Shown here: in pieces, positions 6,601 to 14,809 of the stretch
Layout: each line of letters opens with the position of its first letter
Numbering within the stretch: position 1 is the first letter of the stretch
From: a virus
Direction: 5' to 3' (one strand)
DNA: 22,958 nucleotides
IMG/VR virus record: IMGVR_UViG_3300037847_003575
Coordinates: 1-22,958 of that record
Notes under the pieces: generated by a model
What the model saw: the letters and a program-made list of their open reading frames with translations, nothing else
Told to the model about the DNA's origin: nothing
Database searches by the model: none
Program-made: the position numbers and the translations under genes

Positions 6601-9600
6601 GTGCATCCAGAGGAATATCAAAATACTGACCATCGGTATATCCAGTTCCAGGATTTGCAATAACAACAGAGTCAATAAATTCACCACCAGTATTTGTAGA
6701 ATCAAAGATTAGTGGCGAAGCACCACGATTGAATTCAATGACTGTTCCAACAGCAATAGTTGATGTAATTGGATTGTTGAAAGAAACTGTTGTTAAATTG
6801 CCAACAACAGTTACACCGTTTACAGTAGTATCATTAGCAATACCACCAACATTAGCTACAATTTCATGTCCTTTAAGAACGTCAGATAATCCTTCAAAAA
6901 TAAAGGAACTTGCACCTGTAGATGCTTGTGCATATAGTCTTGCAAAGTATCTTGTTTCAGCACCTTTCAAAGACTGAACTGCTTTTGCATATCTTTGGTC
7001 TCCTCTCAAGAAGGTGAAAGAGTTTGCTGCTTCTGAACCTAGTAGTGTTGTAGAAATAACACCAGGACCAGTAAGAGATCCAACACCAACAGAATCACTA
7101 CTTAGTGATACCCAGTTACTTGCAGTAGACGCTGAGGTATTGACAACTCTAGTAATATTAACAGTATTTGCAGATGGGGAATCACTATCATCAAATGTAT
7201 CAGTGTCAAGCATTTTGATATTGTTGACAATGTTGCCATACAATCTATTTTCAATAAATGCGTCTGCAGTAGCTGCTGATCCTGCTCCTGCAGGAGCACT
7301 GATATTAACTGATGGTTGTGTAGTATATCCATAACCACCAACATATCCAGAGTTCTCTGTAATTGTAATAGTAACAACCTCACCATTAGCAATTGTAGCA
7401 ACAGCTGTTGCTGCTACAGCACCAGATGATGGATTGCCTCCAGTAATTTGAATCGTTGGAGCAACTGTATATCCAGAACCACCATCGGTAATATTGATAG
7501 TGTGAACTACACCCTCTCTGTATTCGGTTGCCTGAATTCTACCTGTAGATGGTGTTCCTGTATATACATCACCAACATTAAATACAAGACTAGAATCAAC
7601 AGCAAATCCTAGATATAGACTTGTTAAGTCATTGTTCAGAATGAATGATGTAGAAGTATCCTGTTGGATAGCGATATCACCAGCAAGTGCCCCCTCTAAT
7701 GCTAGTCTTTCTGCTTGATCGGCAACAGTAAAGACGCTGAATGGTCTTAGTGCTGGAATCTGATCAAGAGAGATCTTACCAGAGTCAGTAAGTTCAACTA
7801 GTGCTCTAGGAACTGCGTTCGTAGAGTATGGTTTGTTGATGTAAGGTCCAAGAGAGTTTGTGATATAATCTTTAACTGCCTTTTGAGTAGGTAGTTTGGA
7901 GTCACTGGAGTTAGCACCACCAAGTGTATTACTGTTGTCAAATCCAGTAACAACAACATCGCCACCTTTCAGTTTCAAGAATTCAACTTCAGAGATGGTA
8001 ACCGTACCCGTAAAGGTGATGTTACCAGTTCTGTTTTCAATTCTTGCGAATGTACCAACTTTGAAGTCACCTAGTTCGTCAGTACCAGAGACATATACAC
8101 GACCATAGTTTTCAGAAACTTGCTCGTTTGCCTCAACTTTAGTACCACCGTTTTCAGGTAGTGCAAGGTAGTTAGTACCAGAACCTGCAAATTCCCAAGT
8201 GTGGGAAGAAGAGTTAACAATAGAAGGTCTGTGTAGTTTTAAGGTTGCGTTTGCTGCGTTAGAAGGAGTAAGAGCATTTTGTAGTGCAGTTAGACCAGAA
8301 ATAGTAGCTCCATCAGATTCTCTAATTAGAGTAAGACCATTTCCTACACCATCATCAATAGTAATTGTTGCCGAGAAAGGAGGTCCAACAGTGACTGCAC
8401 TTACAGCATCAATAAAGAATTCTTTATCTGGATCTGCATTTCTGTAACCATCAAACTTACAGATGTAGTGCTCAAGTGGTTCTCTGCCGATATTACCAAT
8501 AGTAAGAGTAGTTCTACCAGTTGGAGTTTGTGAAACAACATTAACAGTTGCTACGTCAAACTCGTAACACTCTCTTCTGTATCCAGTTCCCCTTAAAGCA
8601 AACGTACCGAAGTTAGTAGCAGAGTTGGTAATAGATGCATAACCACCAGACTCACAAAGGACACCATCTTGACAGAAGATAACAAAGACAGAAACTAACT
8701 GTGTATAACCATCTTCAATAACTTTGTATCCAGTACCACCAAACGACACAATCGTGAACGCTGCAGCAACCATTGATTTACCCTGATTAGGGAAGGATGC
8801 TGATCCATCTGGTTCTAGACCAGGGAAAGGACAGTTAGGTTGTTTAACTTTTGTACCATCAATTAGAGCACCGTTACCACCTCTGAACGAGATAACAGAA
8901 GCATTCTGTGTGTATGGCGAAGCTTCAATAATTGGGAAGTCATCATATCTACCACGAACCGCCATGCGGTTGTTATTGAAATCATTAATATAACTATCTG
9001 GATATGTGATAATATCATTGGTGTCATATAATGTTCCAAACGTTTGCGTTGTAGACCCAGCAACAGTTGTACCATCTAAAATGTCTTCAAACAACTCTAA
9101 TGCTGTATTAATAGTAGATTCTACACCTGCACAAATTGATCCAGAAGTAGAAGAATAAGCACTTACAGAATCAGCATTTGTTCTTACAAAGGTGTGTGCA
9201 GATTGTGGAGAATGAGATACCGCATTGGTAGAAGCACTTACAAATGTGTGTGCAGATTGTGGTTCATGCTTAACAGCATTTGGTTGAGCACTTACAAATG
9301 TATGAACAGAACCAGAAGCAGATCCAGCACCACCTACATTAACTGTAAACGTACCAGTTTGGCGCTCAAGACCATTAGCAGATGCACTTACAAATGTATG
9401 AGCACCTTGATAAGAAGATCCACCAACGTTAATGTCAAACGTATTTGTAGTGACATTAGAGATTTCTAACCAGCGACCACTTGGATAATCGTAACCAGCA
9501 CGAGGATATGTCTTCTGTACTGTATTGCCATCTAAATCACATGTATATGTTAGAGATCCATCAGCAACCTTGACATAATCTCCATTTGCAAATCCATGAC

Positions 9601-12600
9601 CAGCAATAGTCAGTGTTACAATACCAGTCGTTGCATCATATGGAGCATCGGTAACAGTATGAGATGTAGTGCCAACAGCGGTAATTGCTAGAGAAGCACC
9701 AGATGCAGGGTCAGTAGAACGTGGATATGTTTCATTTGAAACATTACCATCAATATCGCAAGTAAATGTAAGTGAATTATCTGCAATTACAACACCACGT
9801 CCAACACCAAGACCATGTTGCCCAACAGTGAGAACTAGATCTCCTGTGGAAGGATTGTAGTCAGCTCCAGTTGGTTGGAAATACTTATTAGGACCAGAAA
9901 TACCAGCATTGACTGTGATTGAGGTTGCTGTCTTTCCTGTGATAGGCATAGACCTACCAGCAAATGGATCAATACCAGGGCGAGGATAAGTCTTAGTAGA
10001 CTGGTTTCCATCCATCGCACAAGTGAAACTCAAGGAGTTGTCAGCAATAACAACACCCTCACCAACATCTAAAGTATGACTGCCGATTTCTAATACTAAT
10101 GCTCCAGTAGAAGGATTGTATGTTGCAGCACTTGGTGTAAACTGTACGTTAGGACCAGAAGCACCAACGTTAACAGTAACCGTATTCGCAGTTGTTGCGG
10201 TAATTACAAGGTTGTTACCATATGCAGGTTGACCATCCTCTGGTAAAGCATGTTCAGTTTTATTGCCATCCATTGTGCATGTAAACACAAAGGATTCTGG
10301 TTGTAAACGAATAGTATTGGATGTTGTTAATCCATGACTATTCATGGTCAATACAAAGTCACCAGTCGCAGTATCGTAAGTAGCATCAGATGGAGTAAAG
10401 ATACCAATAGGGGGAGATGCATTGACATCAGTTAAAATACTCCAGTCTTCAAACTTGGGAATTGGAGAAGTTAGTGTAATTGGACCGTAGATGACCTTAG
10501 TTCCATTAGCAATAGCACTTACAAACGTATGTGCATCAGTATTGCTTCCTGCTGCACCAACATTCAAACTAATAGTGGTACTACCACCACTGGATACAAC
10601 GTTTGTAATTAAGAAACTTTGTCCAAAGTTAGTATCAGTTCTATATGGACTTGCATCATTTCCACCACCAGCATGGGCGCAACTGTATGTAATTGCTCCT
10701 TCAGCAAAAGCAATTCTATCCGAGTTAGCTACAGGTGCTACTGCTGGATCTGGAATGGTTACCGTCATTGCTCCTGTAGTAGGAACATATGTAGATCCAG
10801 TTGGAGTAGTTTGTAATACGTTTCCATCAGACCAGTTACGCATTGCGTAAATGGCATATAGTTTTACTCTATCAAATGCATAAATTGTTTGTGGTCTTTG
10901 TGCTTCTGAAATGCCAGAAAGAGATGTTCCACTGAAGTATGACTCTGCTGTAGAAACAATACCATGGTTTCCACCAAGAACTAAGTCTCTTACTAGACCT
11001 TCTAATACAATCTTAATATCTCTACGACACTTTCTTTGATGTAGATCACTAAGATTTAAGGTTGGATAAGCAATTTCAGTATCAATAAGTGCTTGATCAG
11101 CAATTAGATCAGCATTTCTAGCAATCAAATAAGCAGCATCAAGATATGTCCCATTTTGATTGTTAGTAATGATATCTACCCAAAGGAATGATAGAGTATC
11201 AATAGCAGACCTTACATCATCACAAGCAGGTGTACCTGCAGTGGTATTGATGATGGTAGGATCAGTATACCTTGGAGTAGTAGCGTGCTTTGTTACATAT
11301 AAAGGATCAGAAATAGTTCTGTTCTTAATCCTCCAATTACACATTGCATAAATTGCTAGTTCTCTAGCATATTCAATAGCGCGTACATTTTGGATAATTT
11401 CATCTTCAATGAAAGCAATCTTACCACCGACAATATATTTTTTAGCAGCTTCAATAACATTGTGGTTAGATCCAAATTCAAGGTCTCTTACTAGAGCATT
11501 CAAGAAGTGGATAATATCTTGCTTGCACTGTGTATCACCATCTGTGCCAGTGTTGTTTCCAGAAGTTGGAGAACTATATGCTGGATAAATTTTCTGACCA
11601 GCACTACAGGAAATAAGAATGTCTGCTAATTGAACAGTATCATCTTCAGACAATGCAGCAACGGCAGCTGCGGTGGTTGTAATTGTAGCGACACCTGTTA
11701 CTGAAGTGTCGTAAACAAAACCACTAATAGCATAAGAAGTTCCACCAAACGTTACTGTACCACCACTAACATAAGTATTTTCGTGGTCTAGAGGACCCAA
11801 GTAAATATCAAATGTGTTGTTAACAGTATCAATGTTGTATACTGAATAGTAATCAGACTTAAATTGATCGTTGATAATACCAATTACTTCTTCAGCAATG
11901 TAATCTCTATTATTTCTAATTAACTGACAAGCATCTTGATATCTTCTCTCTACAGGAGTCGCAAGTGGGAACTTGTTTGGTGAGTTAAGTAGAGATAGAG
12001 TAACGGACTTTGAGTAAGACTTTACGACAGCAAATTCACTTGGTTGGAAATTTGCTGTTGATAGAGAAGGAACTTTCTTAGGAATAACAAAACGTCTTGC
12101 TCTTCCATCAGCATCTTCTAGAACTTTGTAAATTCTTTGTTTTCCGTTTAAGAAAGATAGATCAGGATTTGAAGTAGGAAGATTTTCAAGAATAATTTCT
12201 TGACCTTCTTTAAATTCGTGAGTATTAGTTCTACCTACAAGAGCACTGGTATATACAACAATACCACCAAGATCTTCTGCATTACCAAACTGTTGATCTT
12301 GGAAACCACCTGTTGCGATACTAGGGTCTCCCTGCAAGGAGAAGTCCAATCTAGTAATTGGTAGAGTGGATGTAATGTCTTCGTCATACGAAACAACTTC
12401 ACCTTCAGCTCTAATTGACTTTAAATTAACCGTGTCAATTGTATTAGTTGTTGGGGAAGCAGAGTTAATTGTAATAGTCTCTGTTACGGTTGAGTTCCAA
12501 CCTTGTGCTCCTAAGATAGGATTAAAGGTAACATCCCAGTAAGTTGGAGCATTACCATTGTTGATAACGGAAACTTGATAGTATCCTTGCGTAAATGACG

Positions 12601-14263
12601 AATTATCTGTATCGTCCAAGAAAACAACATTATTTACAGGAAGATCTGTAGTTGGATCTGTTGTAAATCTTAGAGTATTTTCCCCAGCAGTCCCAGTAAT
12701 GGTTTGTGTTAATGCACCACCTGTAGCAGCAGAAGAAATATAACTGTATTGGTCACCTTCAATAAAGGAACCAGAAGTCAACTGTACATCAATAGTACCA
12801 GCAACATATGCATTGGCACCAGTAGTTGAACTAAAGTTTACATCAAATACATTTGCTCTAGCACCAGTGTTCAATCCTAAAATTTGAACACCCGATGTGA
12901 GAAGTGCTAATCCTGTATTGTTCTGGAAACTAATTCTAAATCTGTCTGGTCCAAAAATTTGATGACCAATTGGAAACTCAACACCAAAGTCTCCATTTAC
13001 TTCGTTGTCAATAATAATTCTTTGCTTGTCATCAAAGACCATAGCAAAGTCCCAGGTTCCAACTGGATCTCCGTTGGAGTCAACCTTATCTCTATAGGTA
13101 ACTCCAGTAACGTAGTTTTTATCACCAAACTTAAAGATGTGTTTGCCAACGTTTCCTGGTCTGATAATTACCAAACGGAGGTTATCACCAACAACCGAGC
13201 AATCTGGTGGTAGTGAAATTGGGTTATCTTCTACATAATCACCACCAGAAATAATCAGTGTTTCTTTGACACCAGGAGTAGACCATGCGATCTGTGCCGC
13301 TTTCTTAATGGTACGGACTGGGTTAACTGCCGAACGACCATCGTTCAGGTCAGAACCAATTTGTTGTGAAACATAAACACGACCACCAACGTCGTTCGTT
13401 GCTAGGTTAAGGACGTATTCTGTGGTAGCAATCTTATCAGATCTATCACCTAAGATTGGAGTAATAGAACGTGGGAAGGTTCCTGCTTCTCCCGTATTTA
13501 AATAATTAAAATCTGTGGCGTTATTTACTCTGAAACCAATATGCTTAAATTGAACCTCGCCATTAGTTTCAACTCCATCCTTATGCTCTGGTGCCAAAAC
13601 TCCAGTGGTTCCTGTATTTAATGCTTGGTATACATTAGAAACAGAATATCTATACTGTCCTTTCTGAACAATAACATTGGCAGCCCATGGCGTGCCAGTG
13701 CCGTTCATGAACGTTTTTAAGTTTGGTGCTCTCAGATTCAAATCTGGAGTAACAAAGTTTTCAACATCAATGTTCAGAATTCTTGCAGTATCTGAAATGA
13801 TAGATGTTGAAGTTCTAATAGCACCATTAATATCTAATTCAAATTCAACAGTATCAAGAAAAGCAGTTGCAGAAGCACCAGAACCATTTCCTCCTGTGAG
13901 GACTACATTTGGTGCAGAAGTATATCCACTACCAGGATCATTAACAACGATAGATGTGACTCTACCATTGAAGATACTAGCTGATGCTTGCGCTTGAGTT
14001 CCTCCTGCAGGAGGTGGATCAATTTCTACAAGTGGAGCTTGATTATATCCAGATCCTTGGTTGTCAATGTCAATATTATTGACTTTTTGACCACTTCTAT
14101 TGATACCTACACGAGGGAGACCACTAACAGGGTCTTTCTGAAGTCGCATAATTTCAACTTCATTTACCCCAGTACCAACTCTGATAGTTGCTTCATTATC
14201 ACCGATAAGTTTAGGATTGACGCCCCTAATTTTCTCTTTATCGGAATTAATATGAAAACTCAT
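3632..14263 (-). CDS. Giant modular tail-fibre-type structural protein (3543 residues)
   Basis: An uninterrupted frame encodes a protein with many parts known from cyanomyovirus fibres. In order: an N-terminal segment with two GSGY repeats (about 65-130); an ATTEYVLNLA fibre motif; a right-handed beta-helix-like region from about 294 (GSDLNDGR, then TIKKAAQIA, SGGDYVEDNPI, VVGDNLR); two copies of a helical module (about 777-943 and 1040-1110); five roughly 85-residue repeats with SLTFTC-DGN cores (about 1154-1635); HTFVSA repeats (to about 1695); another beta-helix-like part (GGYASITNSATNFGTFALRG); PTQKAVKDYI; more GSGY modules (about 2255-2605); several fibre shaft motifs (SGLDADLLDG; LKTGDTMTGGL near 3107); and a short C-terminal cap (VTIPAGTNAFSVG). 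No catalytic residues or intramolecular chaperone are evident. ATG at 14263 is preceded by GGGAA about nine bases upstream and a CTAAATA at 14305-14299. The fibre role is inferred from these motifs and from gene position; the exact virion location is unknown. Confidence 0.88.
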   Translation of the reverse strand: MSFHINSDKEKIRGVNPKLIGDNEATIRVGTGVNEVEIMRLQKDPVSGLPRVGINRSGQKVNNIDIDNQGSGYNQAPLVEIDPPPAGGTQAQASASIFNGRVTSIVVNDPGSGYTSAPNVVLTGGNGSGASATAFLDTVEFELDINGAIRTSTSIISDTARILNIDVENFVTPDLNLRAPNLKTFMNGTGTPWAANVIVQKGQYRYSVSNVYQALNTGTTGVLAPEHKDGVETNGEVQFKHIGFRVNNATDFNYLNTGEAGTFPRSITPILGDRSDKIATTEYVLNLATNDVGGRVYVSQQIGSDLNDGRSAVNPVRTIKKAAQIAWSTPGVKETLIISGGDYVEDNPISLPPDCSVVGDNLRLVIIRPGNVGKHIFKFGDKNYVTGVTYRDKVDSNGDPVGTWDFAMVFDDKQRIIIDNEVNGDFGVEFPIGHQIFGPDRFRISFQNNTGLALLTSGVQILGLNTGARANVFDVNFSSTTGANAYVAGTIDVQLTSGSFIEGDQYSYISSAATGGALTQTITGTAGENTLRFTTDPTTDLPVNNVVFLDDTDNSSFTQGYYQVSVINNGNAPTYWDVTFNPILGAQGWNSTVTETITINSASPTTNTIDTVNLKSIRAEGEVVSYDEDITSTLPITRLDFSLQGDPSIATGGFQDQQFGNAEDLGGIVVYTSALVGRTNTHEFKEGQEIILENLPTSNPDLSFLNGKQRIYKVLEDADGRARRFVIPKKVPSLSTANFQPSEFAVVKSYSKSVTLSLLNSPNKFPLATPVERRYQDACQLIRNNRDYIAEEVIGIINDQFKSDYYSVYNIDTVNNTFDIYLGPLDHENTYVSGGTVTFGGTSYAISGFVYDTSVTGVATITTTAAAVAALSEDDTVQLADILISCSAGQKIYPAYSSPTSGNNTGTDGDTQCKQDIIHFLNALVRDLEFGSNHNVIEAAKKYIVGGKIAFIEDEIIQNVRAIEYARELAIYAMCNWRIKNRTISDPLYVTKHATTPRYTDPTIINTTAGTPACDDVRSAIDTLSFLWVDIITNNQNGTYLDAAYLIARNADLIADQALIDTEIAYPTLNLSDLHQRKCRRDIKIVLEGLVRDLVLGGNHGIVSTAESYFSGTSLSGISEAQRPQTIYAFDRVKLYAIYAMRNWSDGNVLQTTPTGSTYVPTTGAMTVTIPDPAVAPVANSDRIAFAEGAITYSCAHAGGGNDASPYRTDTNFGQSFLITNVVSSGGSTTISLNVGAAGSNTDAHTFVSAIANGTKVIYGPITLTSPIPKFEDWSILTDVNASPPIGIFTPSDATYDTATGDFVLTMNSHGLTTSNTIRLQPESFVFTCTMDGNKTEHALPEDGQPAYGNNLVITATTANTVTVNVGASGPNVQFTPSAATYNPSTGALVLEIGSHTLDVGEGVVIADNSLSFTCAMDGNQSTKTYPRPGIDPFAGRSMPITGKTATSITVNAGISGPNKYFQPTGADYNPSTGDLVLTVGQHGLGVGRGVVIADNSLTFTCDIDGNVSNETYPRSTDPASGASLAITAVGTTSHTVTDAPYDATTGIVTLTIAGHGFANGDYVKVADGSLTYTCDLDGNTVQKTYPRAGYDYPSGRWLEISNVTTNTFDINVGGSSYQGAHTFVSASANGLERQTGTFTVNVGGAGSASGSVHTFVSAQPNAVKHEPQSAHTFVSASTNAVSHSPQSAHTFVRTNADSVSAYSSTSGSICAGVESTINTALELFEDILDGTTVAGSTTQTFGTLYDTNDIITYPDSYINDFNNNRMAVRGRYDDFPIIEASPYTQNASVISFRGGNGALIDGTKVKQPNCPFPGLEPDGSASFPNQGKSMVAAAFTIVSFGGTGYKVIEDGYTQLVSVFVIFCQDGVLCESGGYASITNSATNFGTFALRGTGYRRECYEFDVATVNVVSQTPTGRTTLTIGNIGREPLEHYICKFDGYRNADPDKEFFIDAVSAVTVGPPFSATITIDDGVGNGLTLIRESDGATISGLTALQNALTPSNAANATLKLHRPSIVNSSSHTWEFAGSGTNYLALPENGGTKVEANEQVSENYGRVYVSGTDELGDFKVGTFARIENRTGNITFTGTVTISEVEFLKLKGGDVVVTGFDNSNTLGGANSSDSKLPTQKAVKDYITNSLGPYINKPYSTNAVPRALVELTDSGKISLDQIPALRPFSVFTVADQAERLALEGALAGDIAIQQDTSTSFILNNDLTSLYLGFAVDSSLVFNVGDVYTGTPSTGRIQATEYREGVVHTINITDGGSGYTVAPTIQITGGNPSSGAVAATAVATIANGEVVTITITENSGYVGGYGYTTQPSVNISAPAGAGSAATADAFIENRLYGNIVNNIKMLDTDTFDDSDSPSANTVNITRVVNTSASTASNWVSLSSDSVGVGSLTGPGVISTTLLGSEAANSFTFLRGDQRYAKAVQSLKGAETRYFARLYAQASTGASSFIFEGLSDVLKGHEIVANVGGIANDTTVNGVTVVGNLTTVSFNNPITSTIAVGTVIEFNRGASPLIFDSTNTGGEFIDSVVIANPGTGYTDGQYFDIPLDAPAGTSGNDLRVNIIVGENGQSGQVTTCTVTNSGSGYTADFQVAPNPTIIGAGSNLVLLAKVATTQKQFANIALDVQRVSDLTISQDLFGTIGVARFKKSQFNIGDEGNGSISIKMGPDSGLDADLLDGQQGSYYLNGAFFVDSSINPDKLASGTYSIDISGRSTNTLRLDTGTSNANANPSPSDAVQGVTLQTLFNSSNGLLSAFPSVDTGSSNSAKHLVMTLRNGESGGDATFGGVRQLAFANDDRIYFRGSGDAVTSYGSWYEVWNSGNMGIDSGLDADRLDNKEGIWYQDGWNIKTNEIFDTRLPTWRSSTAFRDKVEVKSYAGAETFYRILVRQNLDVSPGGDFEANKTIDMFDVNKISVGDFVITATDQDVDQNDSSNTYTMLIGRLSSGGNINAAVYLGYAGDEREFEHWEIYDDNTVQYAEMGNSSGTGFLRLGRNDGVAATQPYIYFNSSQAQAVDNNNDPSYNSAIIADGGDASEGSGSLEFKVVNENELKVNNNIIWNAGNVAFNDTNIASSAALKSAVMRDTSGNFSAGTITASLTGAASLNVLKTGDTMTGGLTITGNNNISVQGTGSLDIGGNTTLGADLTVDSGTFYVNSTDNRVNIGQTADANPVKFNVYSASGSLNFQSNLALSSQTTIYQSSVYNQVNGGESGIILQHGSSAASQWGITAHRTGANVGELIIRTRTANATSAERLKISNEGDITPGATNDQELGSSALKWSNIHTHITTVKDSVRVGDGVSNAEADLQLRGGGTGNGGGRGFRLGSNIGGGADVFEIYSSQTNGDDDWKSLASGEPALAIQGTNNRVGINTNSFSGTDTTVTPNVSRDYILNVNGDLNIDGDLYQNNALFVTSRWNEVGTNIYRNSRVGIGETAPAYTLDVGEDFTDNNESGRLRVQGTSRLEGALTITTGGADVTGSINAKSGLQANGYEQWLDSRGIIKTHSTTIDENVTIPAGTNAFSVGDIVVASGRTIIVNGIWKLL
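9183..9410 (-). repeat. HTFVSA repeats with a 54-base period, in the giant fibre gene
   Basis: On the plus strand, cttacaaatgt-like blocks begin at 9183, 9237 and 9291, exactly 54 bases apart, and again at 9387. The blocks at 9183-9208 and 9237-9262 are identical at 25 of 26 positions. They encode HTFVSA/HTFVRT followed by a short linker, a unit of 18 residues. A further isolated copy lies near 10518 (AHTFVSAIANG). Confidence 0.85.
9360..10805 (-). repeat. Five tandem beta-rich repeats in the giant fibre protein
   Basis: Five related units start near 10803, 10410, 10147, 9885 and 9655. Units two to five each contain a Y-(N/D)-x-(S/A)-T-G motif, a hydrophobic strand ending in SHG or GHG-like sequence, and a S-(L/F)-x-(F/Y)-T-C-x-(M/I/L)-DGN core; the second to fourth then end in a TVNVG/GPN-like segment. 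Spacing is about 260 bases for units two to four. The first unit is the most diverged. The conserved cysteine in each unit is notable for a phage fibre. Confidence 0.85.
10930..11940 (-). repeat. Duplicated helical module in the giant fibre protein
   Basis: Two copies of a helical segment lie within the mostly beta protein. Copy one runs DACQLIRNNRDYIAEE (about 777) to CKQDIIHFLNALVRDLEFGS (about 912). Copy two runs DAAYLIARNADLIADQ (about 1040) to CRRDIKIVLEGLVRDLVLGG (about 1079). Each copy ends in N-H followed by an A-rich helix and Y-(I/F). The order and spacing of the two halves match, with an extra segment between them in the first copy. Confidence 0.8.
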
Positions 14264-14298
14264 GGTGTTCCCGTGCCCTTGACTTTTTTCCTATCTTA

Positions 14299-14305
14299 TA
14301 TTTAG
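14299..14305 (-). promoter_or_regulatory. CTAAATA late-promoter-like motif before the giant fibre gene
   Basis: The minus strand reads CTAAATATAAG starting at 14305, three bases after the stop codon of the previous gene and 36 bases upstream of the giant gene's ATG at 14263. It matches the other late-promoter-like motifs of the window in sequence and placement. Confidence 0.5.
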
Positions 14306-14307
14306 CA

Positions 14308-14808
14308 TTAAGCCCAGGCAATACTTATAACTTCGGTAGATACTGCCCACTTAATTGTTTGTACAGTTCCAGTTCTCACAGTAGAATAACTGAAACGATT
14401 TGTTGCTGTGAAAGATTCAATAGTCCAAGACTCATTGCTTGGAACATCATGTTTAATAATTGTCAACATATTTGAAAGTTCGTTGACAGCTCCAACTGAA
14501 CTGCAGTATACCGCACTCTCAATTTTTCCTGTGTAAACAACACCTGCTGGATTCACTCCAATAAAATGACCAGTAATGAAATTCATTGTGTTATTATCAA
14601 TAGTAATTGATGTACCAACATCATCTAGTTGAAGTGTTGCAGTATTGATGCCTCTCAAGATATAATTTGTTGTTTTACTATCAGTGTAAAAAGAATTCAT
14701 CATCTCAATAGAATTGAATTCTTTTGCATTGTGGAGTTCATCTACATGAACTGTTTCTTGTACAGAAAACCCACCTGCGGATTCAAGTTTTCTTAAATTT
14801 GATGCCAT
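14308..14808 (-). CDS. Probable virion structural protein of unknown function
   Basis: A 166-residue protein starting MASNLRKLESAGGFSVQETV. After a short charged N-terminus it looks beta-rich, with landmarks TNYILRGINTATLQLDDVG, NFITGHFIGVNPAG, SWTIESFTATNRFSYSTVRTG and a C-terminal KWAVSTEVISIAWA. Proteins with the same start and the same SISIAWA-like end occur next to tail-fibre genes in marine T4-like phages, where they are listed as hypothetical or structural. It starts one base after the stop of the 1345-residue protein, with a weak AGGA site about 14 bases upstream, so it is probably translated from the same message. Its position between two large fibre-type genes suggests a fibre or baseplate accessory. 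No function can be assigned from the sequence alone. Confidence 0.8.
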   Translation of the reverse strand: MASNLRKLESAGGFSVQETVHVDELHNAKEFNSIEMMNSFYTDSKTTNYILRGINTATLQLDDVGTSITIDNNTMNFITGHFIGVNPAGVVYTGKIESAVYCSSVGAVNELSNMLTIIKHDVPSNESWTIESFTATNRFSYSTVRTGTVQTIKWAVSTEVISIAWA

Positions 14809-14809
14809 T

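Noticed and set aside
9183-10805. CRISPR-like array from regularly spaced repeats
   Set aside because: The repeats are in frame within one long coding sequence, diverge as protein modules, and lack the fixed-length unique spacers of a CRISPR array.
3632-14263. A polysaccharide-degrading tailspike in the beta-helix parts of the giant protein
   Set aside because: Beta-helix-like sequence is visible, but I cannot point to a catalytic set of residues, and such folds are also used as plain fibre shafts.
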